This document shows, piece after piece, positions 55,323-63,792 of a stretch of DNA of 64,000 nucleotides. Both the position numbers and the translations under genes were made by a program. The notes beneath the pieces are model-generated. The model was not told the DNA's origin and searched no databases. It saw nothing but the letters and a program-made list of their open reading frames with translations. Source of the DNA: Candidatus Rokuibacteriota bacterium (GTDB lineage Bacteria > Methylomirabilota > Methylomirabilia > Rokubacteriales > CSP1-6); contig JACPCW010000092.1 in assembly GCA_016184365.1 (NCBI GenBank), positions 1 to 64,000 of the forward strand, given 5' to 3'. Numbering within the stretch: position 1 is the first letter of the stretch; each line of letters opens with the position of its first letter.

Positions 55323-56206
55323 TCCGTCTGACCTCCGGGGCGCTGCTGGCGGAGGAACTGCTCGATCTCGGACATGAGCTCGGACGAGGGGGGCAGGTCG
55401 CTGCCCGACGTCTCGGCCGACTCCTCGACTTCGCTGGCCTCGAGCTTGGCGACGTACGAGGCGATCTTCTTGTTCCCGCCGACGACGTCCGCGAGGTTGG
55501 CGTCGAACTGCCGCGTCGCCTCCTCGAGGTCCGACAGGTCCGGGGCGCCGCCGATCAGCGCCAGGACGCGCCGCACCAGCGCGAGCGTGGCCTTCGGGTT
55601 CTCGATGCCCGAGATGTAGTGCGGCACGTTGGCCCACAGGCTCGCCGTCGAGAAGCCTTCCGCGCGGGAGAGCGTGTTGACGACGCCGACGATGCCGGTC
55701 GGTCCCTCGTAGCGCGTCGGCCGCGTGCCGAGCCACTGGGCGATCTCCGGATCGGACGCGCCGCCGGAAAGCTTCACCGGCCGGGTGTGCGGGACCTCGG
55801 CGAGGAGCGCGCCGAGCGTCAGGACGAGCGTCGCCTTCGTCCGGCGCGCGATGTCGAGCACGCTCGCGCAGTACCGCTTCCAGTGCAGGTGCGGCTCGCT
55901 GCCGACCCCGATGATGACGTCGCGCGTGAGGTCCGGCGACTGCGCGACCGAGAACTCCATGACGGGCCAGATGATCTCGCGCTCGGTGTCGGAGCCGCTC
56001 TTGAACCGCACGGTCGGCCGCGTCAGTCCGAAGTGGAAAAATTCTTCCGGGTCGATCTCGGCGAACTTGCGGGCGCCGAACGCCGTGCCGAGATACCGCG
56101 CAGCGGTCGTGGCGGACTCGGCGGCGTCGTTCCAGCCCGCCCACGACAGGATCAGGACGGGCCGGCGAAGATTCTCCGGCAGGAAGTGAACGGTCAGGGC
56201 ATCCAT
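55319..56206 (-). CDS. PAC2-family protein (proteasome-assembly-chaperone fold)
   Basis: 295 residues from ATG 56206. RPVLILSWAGWNDAAESATTA is the family start, with GARKFAEIDPEEFF and LGALLAEVPHTRPV following. Actinobacterial and other bacterial PAC2 proteins have unknown roles. Its end overlaps the M23 start. Confidence 0.82.
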   Translation of the reverse strand: MDALTVHFLPENLRRPVLILSWAGWNDAAESATTAARYLGTAFGARKFAEIDPEEFFHFGLTRPTVRFKSGSDTEREIIWPVMEFSVAQSPDLTRDVIIGVGSEPHLHWKRYCASVLDIARRTKATLVLTLGALLAEVPHTRPVKLSGGASDPEIAQWLGTRPTRYEGPTGIVGVVNTLSRAEGFSTASLWANVPHYISGIENPKATLALVRRVLALIGGAPDLSDLEEATRQFDANLADVVGGNKKIASYVAKLEASEVEESAETSGSDLPPSSELMSEIEQFLRQQRPGGQTD

Positions 56207-56335
56207 CGGGCGCGTCGCTCCTTCGAGGACGTGATTCGGAGTCTACCACGCTAGTCCGTTCGATCGGTTGACGGGCCACCGGGCGGTCGGTAGATTGAAC
56301 GCGCCACACACCCCTGTTCACGGAGGACCTTCACG

Positions 56336-56590
56336 ATGCCCCATCCGGTCAGACTCCTCCTCATCGGCGGCGCGCTCTTCGCGGCCGCAGGCTGTGCCTC
56401 GAACGACGAATGGACGACGTGGAAGGATCACCGCACGCACTTCGCGTCCGGTGAGCACATGTTCTTCTCGGTGAAGAACCGCGAGGGCACGTCGGCGCGG
56501 GTCAGTCGCGGCGACATCGCGATGGCCCGGGACGAAGGCTGGTGGGGCAAGCCCATCACGGTGAGTCAGGAGCAGATACTTGAGCGGTAG
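56336..56590 (+). CDS. Small lipoprotein
   Basis: 84 residues from ATG 56336 (GGAGGACC upstream). Lipobox LFAAAGC with Cys at about residue 20, then SNDEWTTWKDHRTHFASGEH and a C-terminal WWGKPITVS. No family recognised. The next gene starts inside its last codons. Confidence 0.7.
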   Translation: MPHPVRLLLIGGALFAAAGCASNDEWTTWKDHRTHFASGEHMFFSVKNREGTSARVSRGDIAMARDEGWWGKPITVSQEQILER

Positions 56591-57281
56591 TCGACTCGGC
56601 CTCCTGGCCGGGGCGGCCGGCGTGGCGCTGATCATCACGGGGGCGGCGTTCGCCGCGCCCCCGGACGATCGGATCCTCCCGGCCGAGATGCACCAGTCCG
56701 ACAAGGCGCGGACGCTGGCGGCGAAGCACGGGCGCGCCCTGCGCGATCTGAGCGCCGAGATCTACCACTGCCTGCCGTGGGTCGAAACGCGGAAGCACTC
56801 CATCGGGTTCTACAAGCCGCGTCACGTGCAGGACGACCGCCGCTTCCTCTCCATCCGGCTCTACATCGAGCAGGAGCCCTCGCCGCAGTTCGCGCGCCTG
56901 TCCATCGAGCAGCGGGCGTCGGCGATGTTCTCGCGGTACGTGGGCGCCGTGCTCAAGCGCATGACGCGGCAGCCGGCCGTGCGCAACGACGACACGATCG
57001 ACGGCTTCACCGTCATCCTCGAGTGGCTCAAGCAGGTGCCCGAGGGCGGCCAGCGACCCGTGCACGAGACGATCGCGGCGTTCGTCGACAAGGTCGACGG
57101 CGAGTCCTATCTTTCAGGCCAGCTGACGATGCGCGACCTCGCGACCAAAGCGCGCGTGCTCGGGTGGGACGGCGAGACCTCGGTGGGCGCGCTCAAGCTC
57201 GCGGCGTGGGACGACGACTTCGTGTCGACGTTCCGCGTGAAGAACTACCAGCCCGACCCGACCATCAGCTGCCGGCAGTAG
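56580..57281 (+). CDS. Exported protein of unknown function
   Basis: 233 residues from TTG 56580, supported by AGGAG about 10 bases upstream and by the overlap with the lipoprotein gene. Signal peptide (LLAGAAGVALIITGAAFA), then HCLPWVETRKHSIGFYKP, LRLYIEQ-like SIRLYIEQEPSPQFARLS and LEWLKQVPEGGQRP. No family recognised. The operon-like overlap suggests it works with the lipoprotein in the envelope. Confidence 0.65.
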   Translation: MSGSRLGLLAGAAGVALIITGAAFAAPPDDRILPAEMHQSDKARTLAAKHGRALRDLSAEIYHCLPWVETRKHSIGFYKPRHVQDDRRFLSIRLYIEQEPSPQFARLSIEQRASAMFSRYVGAVLKRMTRQPAVRNDDTIDGFTVILEWLKQVPEGGQRPVHETIAAFVDKVDGESYLSGQLTMRDLATKARVLGWDGETSVGALKLAAWDDDFVSTFRVKNYQPDPTISCRQ

Positions 57282-57311
57282 CCGCGTCCTTCCCGGGCGC
57301 GTAGCCCGCGC

Positions 57312-57821
57312 TCACCGGAAGAACGCGCGCAGCGCGCGCCGCATCGACGGAAACGCGATCTCACGATACGGGATCGCGCCGCGCGCGAACCACCGCGCCT
57401 CGGAGACGTCGGCGGCGGGCGTGATCGGGCCCGGCGTCGGCGTGACGCGGTAGACCGCGGTCGCGACGGGAAATCCGCCACGACCGTACCGGTCGGTGAC
57501 CATCGTGAGCAGCCGCGCGCGACGCACGCCGACGCCGAGCTCCTCGCGCAGCTCGCGATCGACGGCGTCAGCGGCCTCTTCGTCGGCCTCGACGAAACCG
57601 CCGGGCAGGTCCCACGTGCCCGCGAAGGGCGGATGGGCGCGACGGGTCAGGAGGATGCGATCGCCGCGCGTCATCACCGCGACGACCGCGAGCACCGGGT
57701 TGCCGTAGACGATGAAGCCGCACCGCGCGCATCGCCAGCGCGCGTGGCCCGCCTGTCCGAACGATCTGAGACGCGCCCCGCAGGCCGCGCAGAAGCGCGG
57801 CGGCCAGGGTTTTGATTTCAT
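57312..57821 (-). CDS. Nudix hydrolase with N-terminal zinc ribbon
   Basis: 169 residues from ATG 57821. CAACGARL and CARCG form a zinc ribbon as in NudC-like proteins; the Nudix box is GGFVEADEEAADAVDRELRE-ELGV. It hydrolyses a nucleoside diphosphate-linked compound, perhaps NADH or a sugar nucleotide. The ATG lies at the edge of repeat R7, whose antisense frame (GFPGALRAVGGVGGHVGAP) is open into it. Confidence 0.85.
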   Translation of the reverse strand: MKSKPWPPRFCAACGARLRSFGQAGHARWRCARCGFIVYGNPVLAVVAVMTRGDRILLTRRAHPPFAGTWDLPGGFVEADEEAADAVDRELREELGVGVRRARLLTMVTDRYGRGGFPVATAVYRVTPTPGPITPAADVSEARWFARGAIPYREIAFPSMRRALRAFFR

Positions 57822-58019
57822 CACGTGGGGGGCCCCGACATGGCCCCCCACACCCCCCACCGCTCGGAGCGCCCCGGGAAACCCGGGCCGCTCCTCGATC
57901 ACCGGCGCGCGGTCTCGATTTCATCACGTGGGGGGCCCCGACATGGCCCCCACACCCCCCCAATGCTCGGAGCGCCCCGGGAAACCCGGGCCGCTCCTCG
58001 ATCACCGGCGCGCGGTCTC
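57814..58019 (+). repeat. Two-hairpin repeat, locus R7: two tandem 103-bp copies carrying gene ends
   Basis: Copies at 57814-57916 and 57917-58019. Each unit also contains the start ATGAAATC of the Nudix gene and the last codons of mrp (up to GAGACCGCGCGCCGGTGA), so the duplication took in both gene edges. Core hairpins: GGGGGCC-CCGACAT-GGCCCCC and CCGGG-AAA-CCCGG. Confidence 0.92.
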
Positions 58020-58862
58020 GAGCGACTGCCGGACGCTGCTCGCGAGGTCGGTCAGCGCGCGCGCCGCGGGACGCTCCGGCGCCGTGATGACGAACGGTGT
58101 GCCGGCGTCCGCGGCGCCGGCAAGGTCGGCGTCGAACGGGATGCGGCCGAGAAACGGCACGCCGGCCGCCTCGGCCATCTGCGCGACGTCCGCGCCCGGG
58201 AACAGGCCTGCCATGTTCTCGACCAGCCCGAGCAGCGGGGCGCGCGCGTCGCGCGCCGCCGTCAGCGATCGGCGAACGACGAGCTGGGCGACGTCGGAGG
58301 CGATCGTCACGGCGAGCGCCCCGTCGAGGCGCGGCAGCAGCGCCGCGATGACCGCCAGCCGATCGGTTCCGGGCGGAAGGTCGAGCAGCAGCGCATCGAG
58401 CTCGCCCCAACGCGTGTCCGTCAGGAACTCACGGAGGGCGTTGGCCTCCATCGACCCGCGCCACGTCTGCGACTCCGCCGCCGTCGGCGCCTGCCATGCG
58501 AGCGGCGCATCGTCCGATGGCAGCAGGAGGTCCATCGACATCACGCGCACGCCGCACGATGCGACGGGCGGCTCGATGCCGTCCGCGCCGACGCCGAGCT
58601 TCGCGCCGCGCACGCCGAGCATCTTCGCCAGGCTCGGGCCGTTCAGGTCGGCGTCGAGCGCGCCGACGCGCCAGCCGTCACGCGCGAGCGCGGCGGCGAG
58701 ATTCGCCGTCAGCGCGGATTTGCCGACGCCGCCCTTCCCCGACACGACGGCGACGACGAAGCGGACGGCGTCGAGACGCGACGCGAGTCGCGCCTGCTGC
58801 GCCTCGACCTGCCCGACGATGTTCGACCCGCCGTCGCCCCGGATGTCGCCGTAGCGCTTCAC
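58002..58862 (-). CDS. Mrp/ParA-family P-loop ATPase
   Basis: 286 residues from GTG 58862 overlapping the preceding stop. VVSGKGGVGKSALTANLAAA is the deviant Walker A, ALDADLNGPSLAKMLG switch I, LLLDLPPGTDRLAV Walker B/switch II: the Mrp/NBP35 pattern of iron-sulfur carrier ATPases. The usual C-terminal CxxC is replaced (VENMAGLFPGADV), so cluster binding is doubtful. It ends in repeat R7. Confidence 0.82.
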   Translation of the reverse strand: MKRYGDIRGDGGSNIVGQVEAQQARLASRLDAVRFVVAVVSGKGGVGKSALTANLAAALARDGWRVGALDADLNGPSLAKMLGVRGAKLGVGADGIEPPVASCGVRVMSMDLLLPSDDAPLAWQAPTAAESQTWRGSMEANALREFLTDTRWGELDALLLDLPPGTDRLAVIAALLPRLDGALAVTIASDVAQLVVRRSLTAARDARAPLLGLVENMAGLFPGADVAQMAEAAGVPFLGRIPFDADLAGAADAGTPFVITAPERPAARALTDLASSVRQSLETARR

Positions 58863-59305
58863 GGCTCGTCGTCCGTCCACGCCGCCCGCGCGACGAACAC
58901 CAGCGCGGCGACCGTCACGACGAAGAAGACCGCCGCGCCGGCCTGGAACGTCACGGCGCCGCCCCAGGGCGCCGGCACCGACGGGCCGTCCGGTCGCAGC
59001 GCGATGCGCGCGACCTCGAAGGCACGGAACGCCATGAGCACGGAGACGACCCGCGCGAAGTCGCGGCGGGACAGCACCCAGCGCTCGAAGCCAGGCCGGC
59101 GACGGCGCAGCAGAAACGGCACGAGAAGGACGAGGACGAGACCGACGATGATCCAGATCACGCCGCGCCACGCCACCGCGCTGCCGGCGCGCACCCCGAT
59201 GCCCTGGAACGCGAGCCATACACCGCCGAGCCAGTACACGACGCCGTAGACGAAGTAGGCGCGCGCGGCGGTCCGGAAGCGATCGTCGACGAGGTCGGAT
59301 GTCAC
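58859..59305 (-). CDS. Integral membrane protein, unknown
   Basis: 148 residues from GTG 59305. Four membrane segments (YFVYGVVYWLGGVWLAF; VIWIIVGLVLVLLVPFLL; and two C-terminal). No family recognised. It overlaps the mrp gene by four bases and lies just after the radical SAM gene, suggesting a shared transcript. Confidence 0.65.
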   Translation of the reverse strand: MTSDLVDDRFRTAARAYFVYGVVYWLGGVWLAFQGIGVRAGSAVAWRGVIWIIVGLVLVLLVPFLLRRRRPGFERWVLSRRDFARVVSVLMAFRAFEVARIALRPDGPSVPAPWGGAVTFQAGAAVFFVVTVAALVFVARAAWTDDEP

Positions 59306-59333
59306 GGACTGTCGACCTGAGGGGCCGGCGCGT

Positions 59334-60728
59334 TCACGACCGTGGCCGGAACCGCGCGCCCCAGTGGTCACGCACCTCGCCGAGCAATTCGGGTGTGATG
59401 ACGCTGTCGCCGCGACCGCGTGCGTACGCCTCGACGGCCTTGACGACCATCCCGCGCGCGAACGACGGGATCGCGTCGAGCCGGGCGCGCGCGGCGTCCT
59501 GCCACGCCATCTCCGGCGTGACCGCGAGACCGAACGTCATCGACGCCGGGAGGTCGATGACCTGGCCGCCGTGCGCGCCGGGCTCGTAGCCACAGGCCGG
59601 ATCCTCGGCCAGGTAGTCGCCGTACGTCGCGAACGCACGGCAGCGGCAGCCGCCGCAGATCCTCGAAAACTCGCAGGCGCCGCACCGGCCGCCGAGCTTC
59701 GGCTCGCGGAGATCGTCGAAGACGCCGGCGCCGCGCCAGAGTTCGGCAAACGACGTCTCGCGCAGGTTCCCCGCCGACACCGGCATGTACGGGCACGGCG
59801 TGACGTCGCCTCCCGGCGTGATCCGGCAGTAGTACTTCCCTGCCGGGCACGAGCCGTGCGCGTAGTTGCGGAGCAGCGGCGATTCCGGATTGAGCTGGTA
59901 GATGATGCGACGGAAGTGCGGCGCGCACTTCGCGCGGATCAGGAGGCCGTCGGCGCGACCGACCGGCGTCGACCACGGATCCTCGAAGGCGGCGGCCGTG
60001 GCCGGCGCCGCCGCGGGCGGGCCGGACGCGCCAACGCCGGTACCGCCCAGCATCCGCTGCACGAACGACGGCGGTCCCTGCCCGACGCCCTGCGTCGTCG
60101 CGAGGTAGGTGAGGATGCGCTCGTACGCCGCGGCGTCGATGTCCGTCAGCTCGCGGCCGCGCCCGGTGCGGACGAGGAAGAAGAAGTTCAGCACCTTCGC
60201 GCCGAGCTCCCTGGCGAGGTCGATCATCGCGGGGACGTCGTCCACGTTCCAGTCGGTGACGGACATGTGCAGCGAGAAGTCGAGCCCGGCGTCGGTGAGC
60301 ACCTTCGTCGCGCGCACGGCGCCGTCCCACGAGCCCGGGAGGTGACGGAACAGGTCGTGCTTCGTCCGGTCCGTCGAATCGAGGCTGATGGATGCCCCGA
60401 GCACCCCGCGCTCCCGCATCAGCTTCGCTTCGCGCTCGCGAAGCAGCACGCCGTTCGTGCCGAAGACGGTGGTGAAGCGCTTCTCCGCGGCGTAGGCGGC
60501 GACGTCCCAGATGTCCTTGCGGAGCAACGGCTCGCCGCCGGTCAGGATCAGGAACACGTTCGGATTGACCTCGGCGATCTCGTCGATGACCCGGCGGCAC
60601 TCGTCGGTGGTGAGCTCACCGCGGGTGTCGGCCCCGGCGAACGCGGACATGTAGCAGTGCGCGCACTCCAAGTTGCACCGCTGGGTCAGATTCCACGAGA
60701 CCGAATACGCCGTGTAGTCGGACGGCAT
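59334..60728 (-). CDS. Radical SAM/SPASM protein with C-terminal PCP_red domain
   Basis: 464 residues. CNLECAHC gives the SAM cluster (C-x3-C-x2-C); TGGEPLLRKDIW follows. SPASM cysteines in CPAGKYYC, CPYMP and CGACEFSRICGGC-RC. The tail (about 410-462) is a PCP_red-like helical domain (WQDAARARLDAIPSFARGMV) of the type in light-independent protochlorophyllide reductase and nitrite/haem d1 genes. It resembles NirJ/AhbC-D haem-modifying radical SAMs, so haem or peptide modification near the oxidase is plausible. It is 5 bp from the Usp gene. Confidence 0.82.
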   Translation of the reverse strand: MPSDYTAYSVSWNLTQRCNLECAHCYMSAFAGADTRGELTTDECRRVIDEIAEVNPNVFLILTGGEPLLRKDIWDVAAYAAEKRFTTVFGTNGVLLREREAKLMRERGVLGASISLDSTDRTKHDLFRHLPGSWDGAVRATKVLTDAGLDFSLHMSVTDWNVDDVPAMIDLARELGAKVLNFFFLVRTGRGRELTDIDAAAYERILTYLATTQGVGQGPPSFVQRMLGGTGVGASGPPAAAPATAAAFEDPWSTPVGRADGLLIRAKCAPHFRRIIYQLNPESPLLRNYAHGSCPAGKYYCRITPGGDVTPCPYMPVSAGNLRETSFAELWRGAGVFDDLREPKLGGRCGACEFSRICGGCRCRAFATYGDYLAEDPACGYEPGAHGGQVIDLPASMTFGLAVTPEMAWQDAARARLDAIPSFARGMVVKAVEAYARGRGDSVITPELLGEVRDHWGARFRPRS

Positions 60729-60733
60729 GGGGC

Positions 60734-62593
60734 TCAGGCACTCACCACGTCGGGATTATCCACCGCTTTCCGAGCGCCGGCTTCGCCGCCCCTGGCCGCT
60801 GCCACCTTTTCGACTTCTTCGCGCGTCATGTCCCGCATGAACCCGGCCGGCACGCGGTCGAGCCGCGCCGTCGCGTCCTCGGTCCACGCGAACGACGAGC
60901 CGCTCGCGCCGTCCGCCGACGCCTGCGGCATCTCCGCCGGCTCGAACTTCGTCTTCGCCAGCAGCGTGTCCCAGCCGGCGCCGAGCTTGTCGCGCCCGAC
61001 GGTGTCCTCGATCATCGGCAGCGCGAGCGCGCACGTGATGACCGGGATCTTCCGCGACCGCGCGTACTTCTCGACGCGCGCCTTCGCGCGGCGCCGCAGG
61101 TAGGCGTCGGTGACCTCACGGAGCGCATCGCGCGCGTCCGCCGACCACTTCACCGGCACGCCCGGCATCGACTCTTCCTCCTCGATGCCGCCTTCCTCGC
61201 GCGCGATCGCCTCGACGACGTCCCGGGAAATGATCTGGAACTTCTCCGCCGGCGCTCGGCACACGGGGCACGTCACCACCGTGTTCGGGCCCTTGACGGT
61301 GTAGCCGCAGATCGAGCAGATCGCCGTCGCCGCCTGCTGCTCGGCGCGGAGCTTCGCGACCGCGAGGTCTTCCGCGAGGATCTGCATGCTCGAAGCCAGC
61401 CGCGCCGGCATGAAGATCGCCATCGCCTCGTCGATGACCTTGCTCGTGATGACCGTGTGGCCCTGCTCGATCGCGTAGCGCAGCAGCGCGGTGCGGGCGA
61501 CGCCCTTCACCTGCGGCGGCACGCGCTCCATCCGCGCTTCCGCCTCCTCCGTCCACGAGATGATCTCTTCGGCCTTCACGTCGAGCGGCGGGTAGAACGT
61601 GCCGCCCGTGAGCAGCACGTTGCACGGGGCGAGGCGCATGAGGTTCTCGGTGTTCGAGCCGAGGTCGGTCTCCGTCGCGTCGGAGTGGACGCCCACGCGG
61701 CCGAGGATGAGCAGCCACGGCTGCTCCTTGCGCGTGAACGTCAGGATCTTCTCGAAGCACTTGCCGTCGAGCAGCGTGATGGCGAGGTCGACGCCGTCTT
61801 CGGCGGCGAGCTTCCGGCCGATCTCGAGGTGCGACTGGTAGATCTTCGCCAGCCCGGTATCGATGATCTCCTCGTGGAGCTGCTCCTGCTCCTTGAAGCG
61901 GAAGATCTTCGACGCCTTCTCGTTGAGCACGCCGACGATGCCGTTGAACATCGCGTAGTGCAGATACGGGTCGTACACGGCGACGGCGTGGACGGGGCGC
62001 CCGAGGGCCTTGCCGAGCGCGATGCCGAGCTTGAGCCCGTTGAACGACTGCGGCGAGCCGTCGAGGCCGACGACGATCGCGCCCTGCTGATCTTTCAGCG
62101 CGTCGGTATTGCGGATGATGAGCGTGTCCTTGCCCACCTTCCGCACGAAGCGCTCGGTGACGGAGCCGAGCTGGCTGTCCTTCACCGCGCCCATGCCGAG
62201 CGCGCCCATGACGATCAGGTCGTAGTCGGACGCCTGCACGTCCTCGACGAGCACCTTGTAGTGCTTGCCGTCCATCATCTTCCGCTCGAAGGCGAGGCCG
62301 GCGTCCTCCGCCTTCTTGCCCAGCACGTCGAGGTACGAGTCGGAGATGAGCTGCAGGCCCATCGCGATCAGCGAGTCGTGGATCTTCCGCTGCCGCTCGA
62401 GCTCGGTCTCGTCCTTGTATTCCTCCGGCAGCGTGTATTCCATCTGCTTGAAGCGATAGTCGTGCAGCCGGGCGGCGTACACGTGGCACCCCGTGACGCG
62501 CGCGCCGAACGCGCGCGCGAGCTCGATACCGACGTCGATGGCGCGGTTCGAGTACTCGGAGTTGTCCACGGGAACGTAGATGTGCTTGAACAT
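60734..62593 (-). CDS. Tandem UspA protein with PCP_red and rubredoxin-like domains
   Basis: 619 residues from ATG 62593. Two UspA domains (about 1-160, 170-330; GxVGLDGSPQSFNGLK ATP-type motif in the second), then PCP_red-like segments at about 346-392, 482-530 and 568-605 around a zinc ribbon CSICG...CPVC (426-452). A longer upstream frame lacks features. The combination couples stress-type nucleotide binding to electron-transfer-like modules; it follows a cupredoxin-like gene and precedes the radical SAM gene. Function unknown. Confidence 0.82.
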   Translation of the reverse strand: MFKHIYVPVDNSEYSNRAIDVGIELARAFGARVTGCHVYAARLHDYRFKQMEYTLPEEYKDETELERQRKIHDSLIAMGLQLISDSYLDVLGKKAEDAGLAFERKMMDGKHYKVLVEDVQASDYDLIVMGALGMGAVKDSQLGSVTERFVRKVGKDTLIIRNTDALKDQQGAIVVGLDGSPQSFNGLKLGIALGKALGRPVHAVAVYDPYLHYAMFNGIVGVLNEKASKIFRFKEQEQLHEEIIDTGLAKIYQSHLEIGRKLAAEDGVDLAITLLDGKCFEKILTFTRKEQPWLLILGRVGVHSDATETDLGSNTENLMRLAPCNVLLTGGTFYPPLDVKAEEIISWTEEAEARMERVPPQVKGVARTALLRYAIEQGHTVITSKVIDEAMAIFMPARLASSMQILAEDLAVAKLRAEQQAATAICSICGYTVKGPNTVVTCPVCRAPAEKFQIISRDVVEAIAREEGGIEEEESMPGVPVKWSADARDALREVTDAYLRRRAKARVEKYARSRKIPVITCALALPMIEDTVGRDKLGAGWDTLLAKTKFEPAEMPQASADGASGSSFAWTEDATARLDRVPAGFMRDMTREEVEKVAAARGGEAGARKAVDNPDVVSA

Positions 62594-62616
62594 GGCCCCT
62601 CCCTCGCGCCCTTCCG

Positions 62617-63375
62617 TCACTTCAGCTCGAAGTCGAGCGTCGCCGTGGCCCGGGGCCCGACCGTCACGTCCCTGGTGACGGTGACCGGATCCTCGTAGAC
62701 GGGCCGCCCATCCTTGTCGGTGCCCTTCTGCCGGAAGCCTTCGTGCCACATCGTGATCTTGTACGTGCCCGGCGGAATGCCGTCGATGCGATACGCGCCC
62801 CGGTCGTCCGTCGTCGCGACGTACGGACTGTCGTGCACGTAGAGCCATCCCATCATGTGTGGATGCGCATCGCAGAGGAGGCGGACGGCGCCCGTCTTCG
62901 TGAGCCGCTTCGTGATGTCGACCATCTGCTCCTTGTTCGGGAGCGCGACGTTGAAGATGGTCGGCTTGCCGAGGAACCCGTGCGTGTTGTGCAGGATCGT
63001 GTCCGAGTTCTTCACGCGCGCTCGGCCGCCCACCATGCCGGCGGCGACGTGGGGCACGAAGAGACACCTCGCGTTGTCGATCACGACCTCGCCCTGGCTC
63101 TTCTTGCCGCGCGTGACGCCTTCGACGAGGATCACGCTGTCTTTCACGCCGCGGTCGGCGCCGACGACGAGCGCCTCGGCCGGCTTCGCATCGCCGCAGA
63201 CGTCGCGGTTCTTGTTGACGGCCAGCGGCGGCAGCCTGGGCGGCGTGCCCGAGAACCGCACGACACCGCTGAGAATGCCGCTCTCGGGCACGGCGACGTC
63301 CTCGTACACCGCGTCGGCGGAGGTCACCACGGTCGCGAACAGCACGGTCGACAGCACGACGGCGCGGAACGTCAC
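62617..63375 (-). CDS. Exported cupredoxin-like protein with Cna-B/carboxypeptidase-like tail
   Basis: 252 residues with a signal peptide (MTFRAVVLSTVLFATVVTSA). GILSGVVRFSGTPP is a beta-sandwich start; HNTHGFLG and LLCDAHPHMMGWLYVHD have the H, C, H, M spacing of type I copper sites; GAYRIDGIPPGTYKITMWHEG is a regulatory-like beta domain. It lies beside the terminal oxidase genes and probably carries electrons. Confidence 0.75.
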   Translation of the reverse strand: MTFRAVVLSTVLFATVVTSADAVYEDVAVPESGILSGVVRFSGTPPRLPPLAVNKNRDVCGDAKPAEALVVGADRGVKDSVILVEGVTRGKKSQGEVVIDNARCLFVPHVAAGMVGGRARVKNSDTILHNTHGFLGKPTIFNVALPNKEQMVDITKRLTKTGAVRLLCDAHPHMMGWLYVHDSPYVATTDDRGAYRIDGIPPGTYKITMWHEGFRQKGTDKDGRPVYEDPVTVTRDVTVGPRATATLDFELK

Positions 63376-63388
63376 GCGACGGATCCTC

Positions 63389-63757
63389 TCAATGCTCGGG
63401 ATTGATGAAATACTCCGCGGCGAGCCAGAGACTCCGGCTGTAGCGGAAGAACCAGAGCGGCAGCAGGAGCGCCGCCGGCACCCAGATCGCGAACTGCATC
63501 GTGAGCGACACGCCGCCGTACCGCCACAGCAGCAGATATCCGACCATCACGATGGTCGCGGTCACGCCGTAGTTCACGTAGATGGCGCCCACGAAGTAGC
63601 CCTGCGCGCGCTCGAACGTGAGCCCGCACCGCGTGCACGCCGCGCGCATCGTGAACCAGCCCGTGAACAGCGGGGTGTCGCCGCAGCGCGGACAGCGCAG
63701 CCGCAGCGCCCGTCCGAAGACGCGCGCAGCCCGGCCGAGCGCAGGCTCGTCGGGCAT
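63389..63757 (-). CDS. DUF983 family membrane protein
   Basis: 122 residues from ATG 63757. RCPRCGDTPLFTGWF and CTRCGLTFERAQGYF give a zinc-type ribbon followed by two membrane helices, the DUF983 pattern found beside caa3-type oxidases. 35 bp after the subunit IV gene. Confidence 0.85.
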   Translation of the reverse strand: MPDEPALGRAARVFGRALRLRCPRCGDTPLFTGWFTMRAACTRCGLTFERAQGYFVGAIYVNYGVTATIVMVGYLLLWRYGGVSLTMQFAIWVPAALLLPLWFFRYSRSLWLAAEYFINPEH

Positions 63758-63792
63758 TCCGGCCGCCGTTCCCCCGCCCGGCTCCGGTCACG

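Noticed and set aside
60734-63067. Extended 777-residue version of the Usp protein
   Set aside because: Extra 158 residues are the shadow of the cupredoxin-like gene; ATG 62593 begins the first UspA domain.
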